Shown here piece by piece: positions 30,301 through 33,400 of a stretch of 52,981 bases of DNA; position 1 is the stretch's first letter, and each line of letters begins with the position of its first letter. The position numbers were made by a program, and so were the translations under genes. The notes beneath the pieces were generated by a model. That model had not been told where the DNA came from. It did no database searches and saw only the letters and a list, made by a program, of their open reading frames with translations. Source of the stretch: Fusobacterium sp. SYSU M8D902 (GTDB taxonomy: Bacteria > Fusobacteriota > Fusobacteriia > Fusobacteriales > Fusobacteriaceae); the NCBI RefSeq assembly GCF_040199715.1, contig NZ_JBEFNA010000015.1, positions 1 to 52,981 on the forward strand. Direction: 5' to 3'.

Positions 30301-30468
30301 CCCTATACTGCTCCCGGGATAATTCAAAAACCAAATACTCTTAGCTTGAGTATCTGTGTTTTTATTTGTTTTAGCATTAGCTATACTTGTAGAACCAAGC
30401 ATAGCTAATACTATAATAAACATTATAAATAAAAATTTATTTTTTAATATTTTAAAATATTTACTCAT
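325..30468 (-). CDS. Giant (10,047-aa) GEVED/DUF11 repeat surface protein
   Basis: An uninterrupted 30-kb reading frame. Residues 1-32 are a Sec signal peptide (Lys-rich start, hydrophobic core, cleavage plausible after IANA). Residues ~33-225 look like a jelly-roll, carbohydrate-binding-like fold. Then come 22 tandem units of ~390 residues. Each has a DUF11/Ig-like half (GE.V.H.I.I.N.T), an RDYG...ARHY segment, a DDDGV acidic motif, a GYI..W strand, an R(V/I)RYA strand and a closing GEVEDY-type motif (first ~570, last ~8,770). About six DUF11 domains follow (~8,780-9,800). The tail is an SdrD-B-like module (VIGKVFHDRDGDG, ~9,810; GRYHI...NFGVQYP to ~10,036). I noticed only about seven cysteines. 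There is no LPXTG motif and no C-terminal barrel. The ATG has a GGGGAG site six bases upstream and lies 30 bp after the barrel gene, so the two are probably co-transcribed. The role is inferred: a cell-surface fibre or adhesin. The domain calls rest on motif memory. Confidence 0.9.
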   Translation of the reverse strand: MSKYFKILKNKFLFIMFIIVLAMLGSTSIANAKTNKNTDTQAKSIWFLNYPGSSIGDKGVAIVPGGDDKKEWYAFDDKVYQGNKNLSLKPKDENNYYYLETGKDKKGKILSQLSGRLEKDKKYNIKMWYANSGNVNVRIYLTKSIPEGRKITDEFYNNSQEIGEIKGNTGLNWKFLNLEFISEYNLERGYILFVPYFPEGLPEPREESIFAIDQAHMNVIEKAIEVIDNGMRYPGTNYRQTYGMADGKVVKDETAKIKVKLRNKFDGIWKGKEIVTVNFKDYGVKTPEGVRVEWYYEGSESEKRPLVDKEKIDVEMNEAEGKAVITSTGELKSGKIYEITFNVKYNGTAKVKYHPVINGICRVAGTDGEFSEKNILEKSFIEEVDLSELDSENNIPKQKNEIIGEHNIIEIDIMNNGQIQKVPVKLGIEISNEEKHKNSGTENDNGWIVKNEGVKNQEGFFAKYFGRILKIGKQLNPNERELFLGSNEIIIQASHEGYVGGFAELGVGTGNNVKYQWERVFIEKVKSGENKISFKIPDKADTIRGFILKYSLKQSDSGIFTANSNSGEIENYIIKPKQIFSGNILKIEDKGVKLAINDQNKDVIFGENDKIYSYGEKVIVELELENKQNADIIGKEITFISNMIELKTTEFEVMLDGQKTDNNLTRISPKAGLPGAYELYVASLPKGKKINVKINGLLLLEEFKEDNGNDWKLKAELFEGATQLGSTFKGNIGNRDFGNNLQNKYNIHNEVRHYQLGNVNSKNNTKIGLMFLGEKFNASNIIEKDPDATNDGLILPKYEGTLQKYEGKNIIISGEKNKVYVGKEDSGEIPTAWLSFFINMKEVWHKDTTDSVYTVDLKRNPTPNGSWGNKDIPADILGKIKGKDKFWIDVTGPETDEVVRRTFRARISGEEKETRTPTITASMGEVEDYEVYVFPAFVPEITMSYLGVDLSRINEGKNENATNEKVDEENAPEYRKVNFGGELEYRVKIENITNHQSEPKSIILRTKMGTLVSREKGNIEAEQVKNKNQTEKEPYSDITITPYSDKDTPSGYRDYRISIGNIKGGHHLNIKFNVKIDREYRESLKPEQEIDRWKPIDEFYVMNSQGKKKIKVVEYKTLKRNYGSQELSKNILLDDARHYELEVGKKVVKLGTDIKYAPASFSSVQKSEDGIEFPKDEDNLEKNVIFLEAKNILKGSFSYNDKGYINIWIADATPLKPEGNNINNKNAKDLTWKNLFEESKSVREFNLKDGKREILVDTTGKDIKHGVPYIVRVRYSLDKEEVKKIDGYSLMGEVEDYLVYGSHPIVWKVSQTGLGIPINEKISFGANDDKLSHKEVVEYKVTFKNRSQTPTSPADLFYISSKGEYIKDSITETNLIENETSKKATIVWNETNKNYELKVGNVEPTKEKDVTFRVKFIKDERNKKVLESFKDKFERNKKFENPDYLRSNYGLLDPLSKYNNYEYKRLESAGFHYEVNPNLEGIKGPVRLGKEIFYENEKIINDGVAFPKKQLKTNGKEEDVLYWGKDKNGNNVKTPLTITPTYDGYVTVWIENNKRKISEGKSVPVKKGEANQVWVQVPTNEYSVNSSQNIRVRYSPLEDDVESYDQVSALGEVEDYLNIKLVSPIKVTNLEVEDLGVDLDGDFITTNDVKEANDKIVKYHERVRYTITVENKSNSAVLLEDVRLETNMGTYIENSLKVLNEQPSVTRGMSLEQKYNGINIYIPKDIEVSNTEPLTYSFEVLENREDFYQDYNNDPNEWRNRDQILQDGVVYYNILDKDERINRGMKNTVLNRYYGTAAPDYKDSIYESYRWENYKKAARHYQLDMQDGKGNAKLGNSIGSFDNKISEYHYRSNYSDYWVPTLKLGDGVYFDKGVVNGATKNIVVSDATTELKLNNVSHDGYVTVWVSKYYNGDQYIYSPNNVTWENVTVGESGEKVAKVKSGKDQKVQIKINGIVGKDAYIRVRYSPRKLDVVKATDSKNGEGAVTGETEDYTVYGVAALETSFNHYGKKDHEKLGITFNNTPDGTQNHKGKEGQYYFGEDISYKIIIRNTSIEPLENKEIIFITEMADWNNEYEIWSGKMVEGSKNEFIPESKIYNNKVNIKKERISESYYSDYKDYYKYTLNVTRLEGNEAIELRMKMKIRDTLIKRYENSNSDNTTSHHYRKGKEELSIVGIIKDSALLEIGETDYEDSILGSVSYSNPDSKTRHNMIVLEMVLNNNKINTDLTKEYFSYIRPKRYYSPSTDLNETLKDDYNLENSDLRKANGKIEDKYLKLEPAIAPKGTVGSNPFATGEYTLFQKSKNTIKVYASHKGYVSVALMPLEARRSGCQSISHDWNISSKEWNNKDIIFLPPQEVHVGDNEITLDLTNKDYWIKEDITKKGKYERFISSETGVLRIRYALTQEEVNSPTGRAYSGETEEYKINHFLMPVVADFKEKFHEDEGLKVDGKVIGKNDKILTIGEKFKTKIDIENKTSTSQDRLKITLGTSMSTVQKVKLDGNDLTFRKTREYDSSDYKSLSGECGVSSWWNYDFSPVRDQYKGNTFVEYEIDLPELKAGQKGILTVEATVDNKITNNFNQKEANIMQYVLFDKRTIAFNDIYTLKYDMGGIHKIASETEEEDSVKHFEFKENDDYMYLGQKPKVSWDSETDTEIETGDKKEDEGILDFKKYRLNLEGDLINKNVLNLDSINTLNINVKRKGYITLWTNVGKNNKWVSLSKDKKDETQTPIMYPVKAGKNEISFYFKSYQFEKLEEIKEENKEEFLNNKILRVRYSPRQEDIKTYNKYSAMGEVEDYLYYIMPPNEVVFESWRDKGVETDIENPNSKDKNKIFGADDCLWVPGEVINQVITISNITKTNLEETSADVLNRSKIKFVSNVGDVDLSKWNVKLFVNNSETPLKDSKDRVTVNGSDGVYYFQFNKLDGLENLKIDFDFIAKRESKTGFIENEVYILERLQDKIGFEDEEVTPQFIEIGHHKKKIGHDMDGGLAGWHYKVKEIPHLGEKITFDGMNSRRNGEEIGKGDNDGILKINGQPLTSNATELSLATEVSNSLTFKATHNGFIQAWLEIRNPDNTIDYIHYPLFIENKNGSEVEAKAVSINANEEKTIDFILPNEYKGYKFHDDNASNGQTPNPKNQKILKIRYGQIEKQVNSFFEEQPAIGTSEYVVNIGSTGEAEDHYINLIDSIDTYFAGYEELGVEVEDIDKKGVKIYGVNDKNVNYGERVRQSIIIENRGHQSLTSAVLDNKRVKFISNNGIFELSQDGNIDSSRLNLEVFLNEKNVTSENYIIVEKNPSNEKEYFFKVIKDIPAKGKLKLKFNYFVKQDNDDQVINELHYINCYNDVNGKQEDYHKASTNKARDKQELEKNNYPLMNKDMDNTGFVRHFKTEKEEVRLGSIITYKNGFSGELLSATTNDGVVIKNIVTYIDTKAGDTKGKPTLFTGEWNDVIVKPSEKGYVTFWLDNEWKSTTPPYQEVKTPIQLPARKTNTDNGDNLQPLLVGTDEQIEVLIPDGVYRNINNNEASGTLTVRYSLVKDEITDLKKLSRVGEVEEYQVRVMPPIEARFLSPLDYGIKLNSSAEEHAGESVSALDNILSMRELFDERIQFKNLHNKTTKPQKIVVGSNVAILSTDFYKQGIDVQFEEGNISGENKIQNSVLTNDLTLTTNLVLEGNKEAVVKIKRQVDDSKEKEFYAYSDDRRWRVYDTLEIGNTGQNILAGYFANSNSYWNETIGFDKKKVDLKGIDRQHNYKEHSTDVQPVYNIMARDYENDYTYHDYHYTSSEYQDWYRDDNTGARAYMVKRIGNNKEYSSLGETIKAQEKPKHQTNTWDNDMRDTDDDGVAINPETDKIITVENPKLYNRANNKLVIRSTEDGYVSIWIWTRDHGPWSSYYGYIGQYAKWDLDDKGRSIYEYSNPENGKLGEAYPTITNANGVDIPINQGYKEKIFKVKKGQANEIEFYSRQLESRTVVRIKFSLERDDEGHKSPTAFIRAGEIEDYKVNENGDIFELQKVSIDEIGNEYKDENETIIYEKDNKGQNIEKSLSWKEKFNYRIQIKNHSPARNFIKLSNSTSYSETDKEKIVDVEKDKANISKATLKIESANNTGGQNNKDTVISIGNVPPSYNTDDGVVDIIYKAQVIEENDLRNEWATGTYGGYYIWRTQEFWWHGYGELMWYNNPSERPESKYNLYLEEKMFKEKDAIVKAEHWENHPANKYYYRFLGQGDSWTGSANNQLVDHSKNNPDERQTARNYGLGLVDDVSTKTEARHYMARDEQGHVMKIGNKIEFEDKISREKVIEDERITPDGLTIHYSQDNTPGYRQLFTGVRNQISLNVSHPGYVSFFINDGNDEENRYNYPEASTGNWGRNGKNTMLVARILPNDTPDPKPDSKSLKEIATPIKVKKGENKIEIAVPEYPEGTRILRIRYAADPEEIKTPLGPASTGEVQDNAVYLRPLATGFKFPKDLGVYSEYNPEKRLGAEDNLYQYKELYSTQFTMQNTSSAFNHENSTAVLETNISQIYDTELRTQLNISADAKNFPYYYEIYREIVPEGDVDKQQLIVRSDGSRGTTEITEQDVKDKTPKITKEVSNKPGESKYKYTITIPKMLPNERIRVKLWMLITDEDLGNKLNDKWRVVNKLKINQDIQTDQVFEVMERDYGNGYLVEDKTSSYLTETRNYLLYSDDKNKSKVVALASDLTTEYSPIEFPDIHVDEGRESGVAFKETTTDQVTNQARTVLYNNLINTLEILPSHKGYISFWINKNDKEWEKSIEDSKIVEVISSELEAPETTKDIKRKNIVYLSEEDKKHEVKIRIPNLSHVIEKDNEGNFNNNEKKYFRVRYALDQEDIEDTDITARSGETQDYPVELRLGLEARLHKLEDKGITITNEGKKYLVGSDDKSLIPSEPFVRSIKIRNLTYTDQPKIAIEYGAKIGEIIVKENILGNPRIYIDGDKTQGETGEVKDKYNRQIKITKNELVKDENRYTFTITGDDKNPAIRKDETLYVYFDAEVIGEDEEKWAYVDRAYVDGIITHEYSTKMRRDYGSGYIDGDSSLSEEARHYIVRLDNKQNNAVGVGLGNFKEEQDLASIVDEDDSIKDTEAVDKGLVLPRVNGKPILYSNVKNRINVSAAFPGYITFWINNSTVFNDKSSWGEGLKDLIKASEHEKVSVYNLYNKIEGKYNLPEKTGALVTESNSSKVPTSLFIKVTEGIGRDRIIRARYSIAQEDLQIKDGDKTAKGKGIMYPKGTAYTGEVEDYNVRLISGINVRLKEIKDIGIDSDKYVDSLENKTNSIAKDETDESERQKERVGVNDKNVSLGEIVENVVEIINKTDVEQNGFVETDKNPIVLKINNGWLETTKDNSQEPYIWIESTIKGNTEKKAFLNRVSSWRPNPNDEKNPAGPVEENHRIRVVDSTNKLIAREPEKYPNDGSKYYEILVDKILGNETLTISLRQHITDEFTGEQNGTFNTISQIIFDQNNKVVGEDTPDREPKLLPMLRDYGVSLSEEKNKDVKEAVRHYYTSDMYLGTGVIDKTNNTPKDHTTVTTEEQPNNDKVGTGLNSNEADDGVEFNKIGAPKEIGNYQGKNLIYDDAWNKVTLHLNHKGYITVWLSDDDDTWQATDKLEMAITKDNLQPKENTPIYEEPMPVEPNDKNEAIIYFKTPKGYLGQAKRFRIRYALNKEDVATMESVARSGEVEDYEVVVVPTVELELDKYTDLGIENVNDSNKRVGVKDGYLAPTEDVLHNIIIKNRTDVEQRNVEFTYTTDIGEVYLDYFEIWDKDEKNMISKNDKSQVRKVTIEALGEKENLVDKKKAKEYKVTLGQLMGDETLIIKLKQKVLGEGKETNISPTDMTSGFPILIAKKDWHLSNEVYYGIRAKDKVGQDNAEKYKIYATSNKEMLRDYGSSMLRNYNKNIHTEARHYIVSTNTDDVLLDPSVLIKLGKLLDTEEQIENEVTEDDGLTFAKEEITKKNVIYNNMINRIPLEVTQKGYISVWLSNNPTTNGANDYDTDYSIKLIDRLVYDPHNINNTEETDQSGKKPVVIKENGKADLLLHIPNLEGYFEKPSENINDGFKYLRIRYALNPEDVIKPYGPAKSGEVEEYKLKVVRGFNVQFDNENESTYKPKDLGFYEKNWKTEDWTLTGTEVKSQGGFNDEYIGYGEYVKHRIKIQNYTDYPQEKKTFIFTSSLGKIAKLTGEDEINPTNSDNSIIKVVSKKSTGDKKISINKVAYENLPSVESNEYRNMNQYKITIDKIESKEEIIIEFVEKITNEDIIKTNGSYWKTMNKIFVDFEDPSKSDLGSSRIFEKVMQRDYGNNNGNPSNATESPRHYLAKVGELNGNFVQLRKENIVENVTKENQPSQDIDDGVEIQANANGEKSLYNNYRNKITVYPTHDGFIRIQMTNEDGTNTNKNWSSAIDVLRESSEPTAKEIKTIGVTGGQPNEIYIQTPDKPNTKQLLRVRYALDEEDLKNSNIVGRTGEVEEYIVNLQTGINVRFVDSINGEHFKDIDDKIEEAILEKSTEDKFIQDLGIVVDRGGINTDNLSDGHSNFGKGNRAGYHDGHLIPEEEFIELIRIYNMTEINQGAEMVIDAEITNAEWVEQHQAQLFIEDNSKNPKVIEKADYNTYIKEINNISSSGNNNKYKITLKYIPANTSLYLKVRARVLKEEITKGTSQVTGRLTVNNNDGGGQENGQQNNAHIIKRKLEKDFGSNYFNDDARNYVASIIDTEVNKSNVQVVNKKLMLEKLNQDNMVEHLIKLGKTVSTENSSKEEFSVDNGLLLPKYSGVTIGGDNEFKDKEIVPLTNTEGTIVLYNNFKNLIPVLPSQDGYVRLWLSDINTKSWKELSNDYATSLGEKSLFVVNKKETPLQEENQLSVLIDNKLGTNNIGNKNYSYSQNPTFILRARYSLLQSDNGAEGYNKIGEVEDYKVKLIPGFEVNFEKTIDLGVPVDEKLLTEDMNADRLGLTADKYQSIKEKMVGTNDKNIGLGEYVLQTVTFTNLSKLTQENQELKLRINNGVITDDKVKLVSVTRNIDLSDNDSSNESIKEEKDKTSQIDQIIKVDNGIMPLANSDNYSEYTIKIKEIQGRETLRLTYLVKITSENMTEVTDGNTKDKAWHFIQKAYDKVTNIQLAQKDIPMLRDYGENFVGNYDSTKDKHYITSGTVNPAYLGKTVTKENGPQLSDDNDGVTFGEVKPDVKNLAETGNIIYSDMRNSIKVKATHNGYIALWLSDGLGADKKYNISLNKPKDENSQTETVETNIYEVKVNKDNHISFIVPKLSATNGEERVLRVKYAVHKKDLEKPEQTALTGEVEDYKVIIQTGMDVMFGDGKVENAKYIPLDLGVPCEEHGDKSLGDRDGYFAPNEIIEHTITVKNFVNEVQKNKEIIFKSNLNTLVKGGYNGKDFEIITTGTGEIESITPIMDSKIIEANQYLIKLKTVNPKSDFTFKVKFRVTGEDFKDGKSYIQDKLVYDGVEPNIELPKETAKEENLNHRVSIELMKQDYGDNFVGSYDATTDARHYITSGITRATWTHPAILGSVITSEDGPVNSDDNDGVIFEKKEINGQTENVVYNNSINKIKVKATHKGYINAWLVDENNTSKWDNAIPLQLRTNIDIVMPLETNKINTPVEIESGEVDVYFNLDDLLKDPTISENKVIRVRYAMDRLDIEEPTGMAKTGEVEDYKVKLVSGLDVKFGTFETEKYNLIDLGIPCEEHKDNKLSLGDRDGYFAPNEVVEHTISIKNLSKVKQYNREFYLSSNLLELVFNEKGKADYTHITPEENGTVVNIEDNNSTMTLSMINKKLFLYKITVGEIEAEKDITITVRFKVSGESFEKINGIEKSIIKDILVLDKINPIEKKIENRINNQVMEQDYGNNFVGSYDATTDARHYITTKGKEQSSSHPAILGSVITEENGPVNSDDNDGVEFSTNVDEQGNKTNILYNNLTNEIVVKPTHSGYISVWLSDKDAKDWKNSKKLNIRLTPKEDINNFAEKGNTLKIESDVIKNYPNGVHISFDLGEELEDKAIPEDRIIRVRYSPISEKEVENPTGMATAGEVEDYKVKIISGVTVKFGNENETEKDYKPEDLGIIYNYNSEENGMPNIAVYGDKDGNISPKEIIEHKITILNKTNSVQKDLWLVYNSNIAGEFVELVEEKVGKREVQGKSEVYGHHSERIILPVDGYKYTILVPHIPSSSYRTLTLRFKVTEENLKEGVKKGNETSDYKFHLKDRLIYDNHIPEFKPYHEDNRVSLTLMNRDYAGNLVEVGKDDKSTRHYLTTGDNGLFLGKEVNEENKPQISDDNDGVEFAKDNLGNNILYDGLNNKIKIKAKGNGFISAWVTEIKDTSIDNSDRLEFRDKDTQITTPTKLVLNGDSDVEFILPEYLVEANKNELEKAFIIRISADKNELEEKMAVTGEIEEHKVVIRQGLDAVFGMEKDEDYYPVDLGFMTSENKLVGEHDRNIVPGETVEHTVTIINKTNAVQSKYIYFETKLGEVLFDKIEEYGNNYFEMLTKDTGNISSIEMERRYGDITRYKVYFENLKENRAMSFKFRMKITESSNRENKVNRNDYKLYKKEEFKVKDRLIAGQYIPDFDDENQVKGRRVSYGLMERDYSNKDSEDTVIHFRAGIIDPKTKIVSKLYKLGDKISIENEIKPDDDTDGIMLVNGEEPKVDEDNAKEKIVQITRGQENKIKVKTSQEGYISFWLTGNNRGKDNFDWVRIGDVHKVTQQEQELTIDPNDLEKALSGIILLRKDEPLDFRYLRVRYSADKDEIMNATGYARSGEVEEYKVHMKNVTGIKVSKEQGGDREVIAGERVTYTLKFTNATQGIISDVVVEDDLTNTLSPNGKNVAKLDKGSIRVVEGLENVSGKDDNVKFTVTDTNIKAEVAKFDKKYLEIEFDIVINNPVKVEQNTELPNSVTITESGVSQEIHDPEPPILVQSEVKIAASKDYEAYRPDENGNIDYSKPLEDYFAFDDHNEVDSNGENRSVVVLPGDRVRYFIRIYNSGDSVAWSPLFVEDTERWKEVYKVADFIEGSFKVVNSKGKDVTIYKPLNEISREEIKPEDVKPDTKNRIYAIIERIEPKEYVTVTFDVKVKNESEIKGIEYPHYLENTALIKPNSDKKYDEGAYTQGPHLESLLKSKKTSLDESGDRFIYPTEKFWYDIEIENYSAQNVSDIKIEDDLSYMLKFAKVESMTLKIFKEKSETSYKEIGIIPESVINSNGELKYSLPTALEGKERAVLNITFKANSTFENTGINEDKKFYNTAFIKNGLFVPEEIIDEGLGFDVTIRVEKEALDVRPKEEDENSKWTNPENHVLQPYEELEYTIKLFNPSTKEKIVNFKDYLTEKVKDKDKKEKNIELFDTVDFIDKSIEVSGAISNTLKYNKDRKDISGDIKIKANGNVEVKFRVKLKVPLTNGLEARDYLVNKVEAKDTKTDKTNSAFAEIPIDYRIQIELSSRVLETMSGKEVENNPKKIVETGQTIEYKFTFVNPFNKEVEIQGLNHLAKQKNEVVEILGNIPHYTDMNLQENEKPRIIYHEEQKVEDSKNTISAFVETQKLFKNSDVDTKSVGIKGKLILPPMLKDKKGTGVTEAIFRVKVYDELPQDVEDAIEKAIENKVPGVDIEEDAVPVHNAGQFIESRHISGSETKALRVLQSKKYNYDENNIINAKDPEPPHLVAIEKDEVIKISKQANKEQVSVGDLVAYELDITNTKDSGGGLTEIHVWDKLPPGFRYVKGTARIYRKNEAGKYVKQKVEPEFSGKHMEFIIPKLKGKENLKITYILRVGTGVTPNVYENIAHVANKKDKRISNIARAFVDVVLDRLFDMSTVIGKVFHDRDGDGWQDDANAYDVRIETKSHRDNYENIDGWYVNTNKYYWYYTRIKNGELGDILGRELETEEIPKMILRRRIKSPDKISILEITTDSGLHLTMLPNGKVIKIEKGELRRGEVGEKLKVNRKIIKVSGFYYEQIELYNLGVHEEGIAGAKLSTIDGLVVTTDKFGRYHIEDIPIESVRGNNFIIKVDPVTLPVGSKFTTPNPLVKRIGHVVEKYNFGVQYPTDEPRSAE
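1000..4140 (-). repeat. About six DUF11-type domains near the C-terminus of the giant protein
   Basis: After the last GEVED motif the sequence switches to classical DUF11-like units. They have the pattern (V.PG..V.Y.I...N.......V.V.D.L), for example GERVTYTLKFTN, GDRVRYFIRIYNSG, EKFWYDIEIENYS, EELEYTIKLFNPS, QTIEYKFTFVNP and GDLVAYELDITNT. These lack the ARHY/GEVED half. In the model in which the C-terminus lies near the outer membrane, they would form the stalk next to the anchor. The boundaries are approximate. Confidence 0.75.
4130..28790 (-). repeat. 22 tandem GEVED-type repeat units within the giant gene
   Basis: GEVEDY-like motifs are encoded near 28,750, 27,690, 26,580, 25,620, 24,495, 23,210, 22,090, 20,945, 19,820, 18,490, 17,150, 15,910, 14,740, 13,405, 12,200, 11,055, 9,730, 8,560, 7,460, 6,340, 5,260 and 4,160. 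The spacing is 0.96-1.35 kb, about 1.17 kb on average. Variants include GETEDY, GEAEDH, GEVQDN and GEIEEH. In the wider GEVED family the segment before the motif often reads D(F/Y)GDAPDSY...ARH...LG...DDEDGV. Here the same order survives in altered form as RDYGxxY...ARHY...LG...DDDGV. Confidence 0.9.
6740..8015 (-). repeat. Recently duplicated repeat units inside the giant gene
   Basis: Two adjacent units share nearly identical DNA about 1.1 kb apart. 6,742-6,810 matches 7,848-7,915, and 6,840-6,910 matches 7,947-8,014, with only a few substitutions. Both encode QDYG(N/D)NFVGSYDATTDARHYIT and the DDNDGV segment. A further match links the starts of the DUF11 halves at about 7,310-7,350 and 8,410-8,450. 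Most other units differ far more, so this points to a late tandem duplication or gene conversion. Confidence 0.75.
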
Positions 30469-30498
30469 ATTTCTCCCCTTTGAATTTTTTACCTTCCT

Positions 30499-33400
30499 CT
30501 AGAATCTACCGACTATATTAACATACACTCCTCTTGCTCTATAGTCATCATATCTTAGATCATCACTAAAGTCTGTAAAGTTATATCCTACTCCTATTCT
30601 TAAATTTTTATGAATATCGTAGTCAATTCCAGCCATAATTCCCTCTTTTTTATCATTGTTAAGGTCTGATACTAACCAATGGTATTCTCCAGATACTCTC
30701 CAATTTTTATAAAAGTTATAGCTTAAACTCACTGCATATAGAGATGTTTCAGCACTAAACCATTCACTCTCATCATTAGCAGCTTTCATCTCTGCCTTCT
30801 TATATGCCCATTTTCCACCTATATCCAATTTCTTAGTAAATGAATATATAGCATCTATTGAGAAGATATTTGATCTTTCATCTAAATCTCCAAATGAGTA
30901 ATCACTATCCTCATCTACTCCATTTAGATCATAGATATAGCTATATTTCCAAAGCATATTCAATCTATCATTCCAAATAGGACGATAAGCTCCTCCTATT
31001 CCCAACTCCATAAACTTGGAATCATAACCACCATTTATTTTATCTTCAGTTATTGAAAAATCTAGCTTTCCAACTGCTGTCCACTCTTCATTGTACTTAT
31101 ATCTCACATCATTTACTGTCAACCACTCTATAGTATAATCCTCTGTTCCTTTATCCTTTATCATCTCTAAACGGTTATTATACTTCCACTTTTTCCTATC
31201 ATCATAGTATAGATTAGTACTTACAGAGTTTCTCTTACTCTTTCCATCCTCTTCATCCAAATCACCCTGCTCATATCCAATTCCTACTCTCAATTCTTTG
31301 GTAAGGTTGATATTCAGTCCATATACTTGAGTTATCTCTTTCCCAGCATCTCTATCTTTATTCAGTTGATTCTCTTGGAAAATTTCATATTTATCCCCTA
31401 TCAATACCTTTTGTCCAAATGCTACCTCATTACTTGTACCGTCATACATTCTCTCCTGCTCTAAATTTAAATATGTTTCATATGATTCAGATACAGCATA
31501 AGCTAATTGAAGTACTCCAGCACTCTCCTCATTTCCTGCCGAATAATCTCCTGTTATTGATAGTTTATCTGATATTTTTGTAGTTCCTCCTATATTTCCC
31601 ATAACATCATTAGTATCTATTTTATCTGTACTAAGTGCTTTTTGAACTCCAACATATCCGCTTGTATTTTCAGTAAATTGATAATTCACTGTTACTCCTA
31701 CATCTACACTTTTTCCAATACCATCAGATTCATAACCTTTTTCTGTAAAGTGTCCACCTGAATTGTGATCATTTGAATTTGATGAAGTATCATCTCCCTC
31801 TTCACTATTGTTACTACTTCTAACAGCTACAGCAACTGACATCTTATCATTTACTGCATAAGTTCCTTGAACACTAACCTCTTGCTCTACATCTTTCTCT
31901 CCATCATCTTTCGATTCTGTCCTAGTAAATTCAGCACTTAAAACTAGTCTCTCATTGACAATATAGTCACTTTTTAATCCATATTCAGTATCCGTACTTC
32001 CATCATCAAGGGAATCTACTGAAAAGCCACCATCTTTTTTATTGTACCAAAACTCTGCCATAGAACCTTGTGTAAATTTACTACTTAACTCATTTAAAGA
32101 GAGTACTCCTTTTATTTGATAAGCATCTCCACTATTATCAAAATTCTCATCTTTGTTCTCTTCATCTTTATCTATGTAGTTTATATCTTTAAAATTAAGT
32201 CCACCAGTTGATGAGTAAGCTCCCTTACCTATTTTTCTACCTTTGCTTTGAGCATATTCCCATTCAATATATGTATTTTCACTCTTTCTCAATACTCCAC
32301 TCAAACCTTTTAATTCATAACTCTCATCTAACTCTGTACTTTTTACATAAGCTCCACCTATTTGTACATTATCATTTATCCAGTATTTTCCGCTTCCACC
32401 AGTAGTATAATCTGAACTATACAGTCCATTTCTATCATAATACTCATACTGAACTTTCAAGTATGTTTTATAGTCACTAATAGGATTATCCTTTATAACA
32501 TCTCCCAGCTCTTTATATCCATATTGGAACAGAGGCTGATTAAGAATAATTCTACCTTGGATATTATTTATTGCATAGTCATCACCTTCAGACAGTCCAA
32601 TCTCCTTTACCTTCTGTCCTGTTCTTTGGTTAATAATCTCTATTGTTACCTCTTCACTACCCTCTACTAAATCTCTATTTCTTAAATAGTAAAGACTTCC
32701 ACCAGTAGCTAAGAAAATATTATATTCAGACAGTGTTTCTGGATTAGAAAAGAAAACTGTTCCAGAATATTTATCCTCATTATAGCTAGTCACATCTTGA
32801 CTAGCTCCAATAAATTGTGCTCCATATAGAGATTTAGAGTAATTCACATACTCCCCATTATCAATTGTAGAACTATAGTTCCCCCACATAGCTTTGTTTT
32901 TATCCCACTCAACTCTCAAATAGAATTGTCCTTGACTCTCCACATCCATCATTGAATATGAATCATCACCAAATGTATACCCCTTATCCTCTCTCTTCAT
33001 ATCTTTGAATATCTCTCTATTATCTCTTTTTCCTAACCCATCAAAAATATGTTTTAACTCTTGATTTTCAGTATCCATCTGTGCAACTATATTGTATTTC
33101 CCAACTCTATTTCTTGTATAGAATGCTAATCTTCCCTCATTGAACATTCCTTCATCATACTCTGAATTTTGTAATAATAGTTCACTCTCTTTCTCTACCT
33201 TATTTCTTCCTATTTTTACATCTGCTATACCTACTATGAAGTGGTAATTTTCATCTATCTTCATTGGAACTTTATATGAGTAGAGATAGATCTCCTCTAT
33301 TTTTTTATCTCCATCTATTTTTATTGTCACACCATCTTTTTCTCTTATTACTACTTTATCTTGCTTTTTAGAATCTATTTCAACCTCAGAATCCTTAGCT

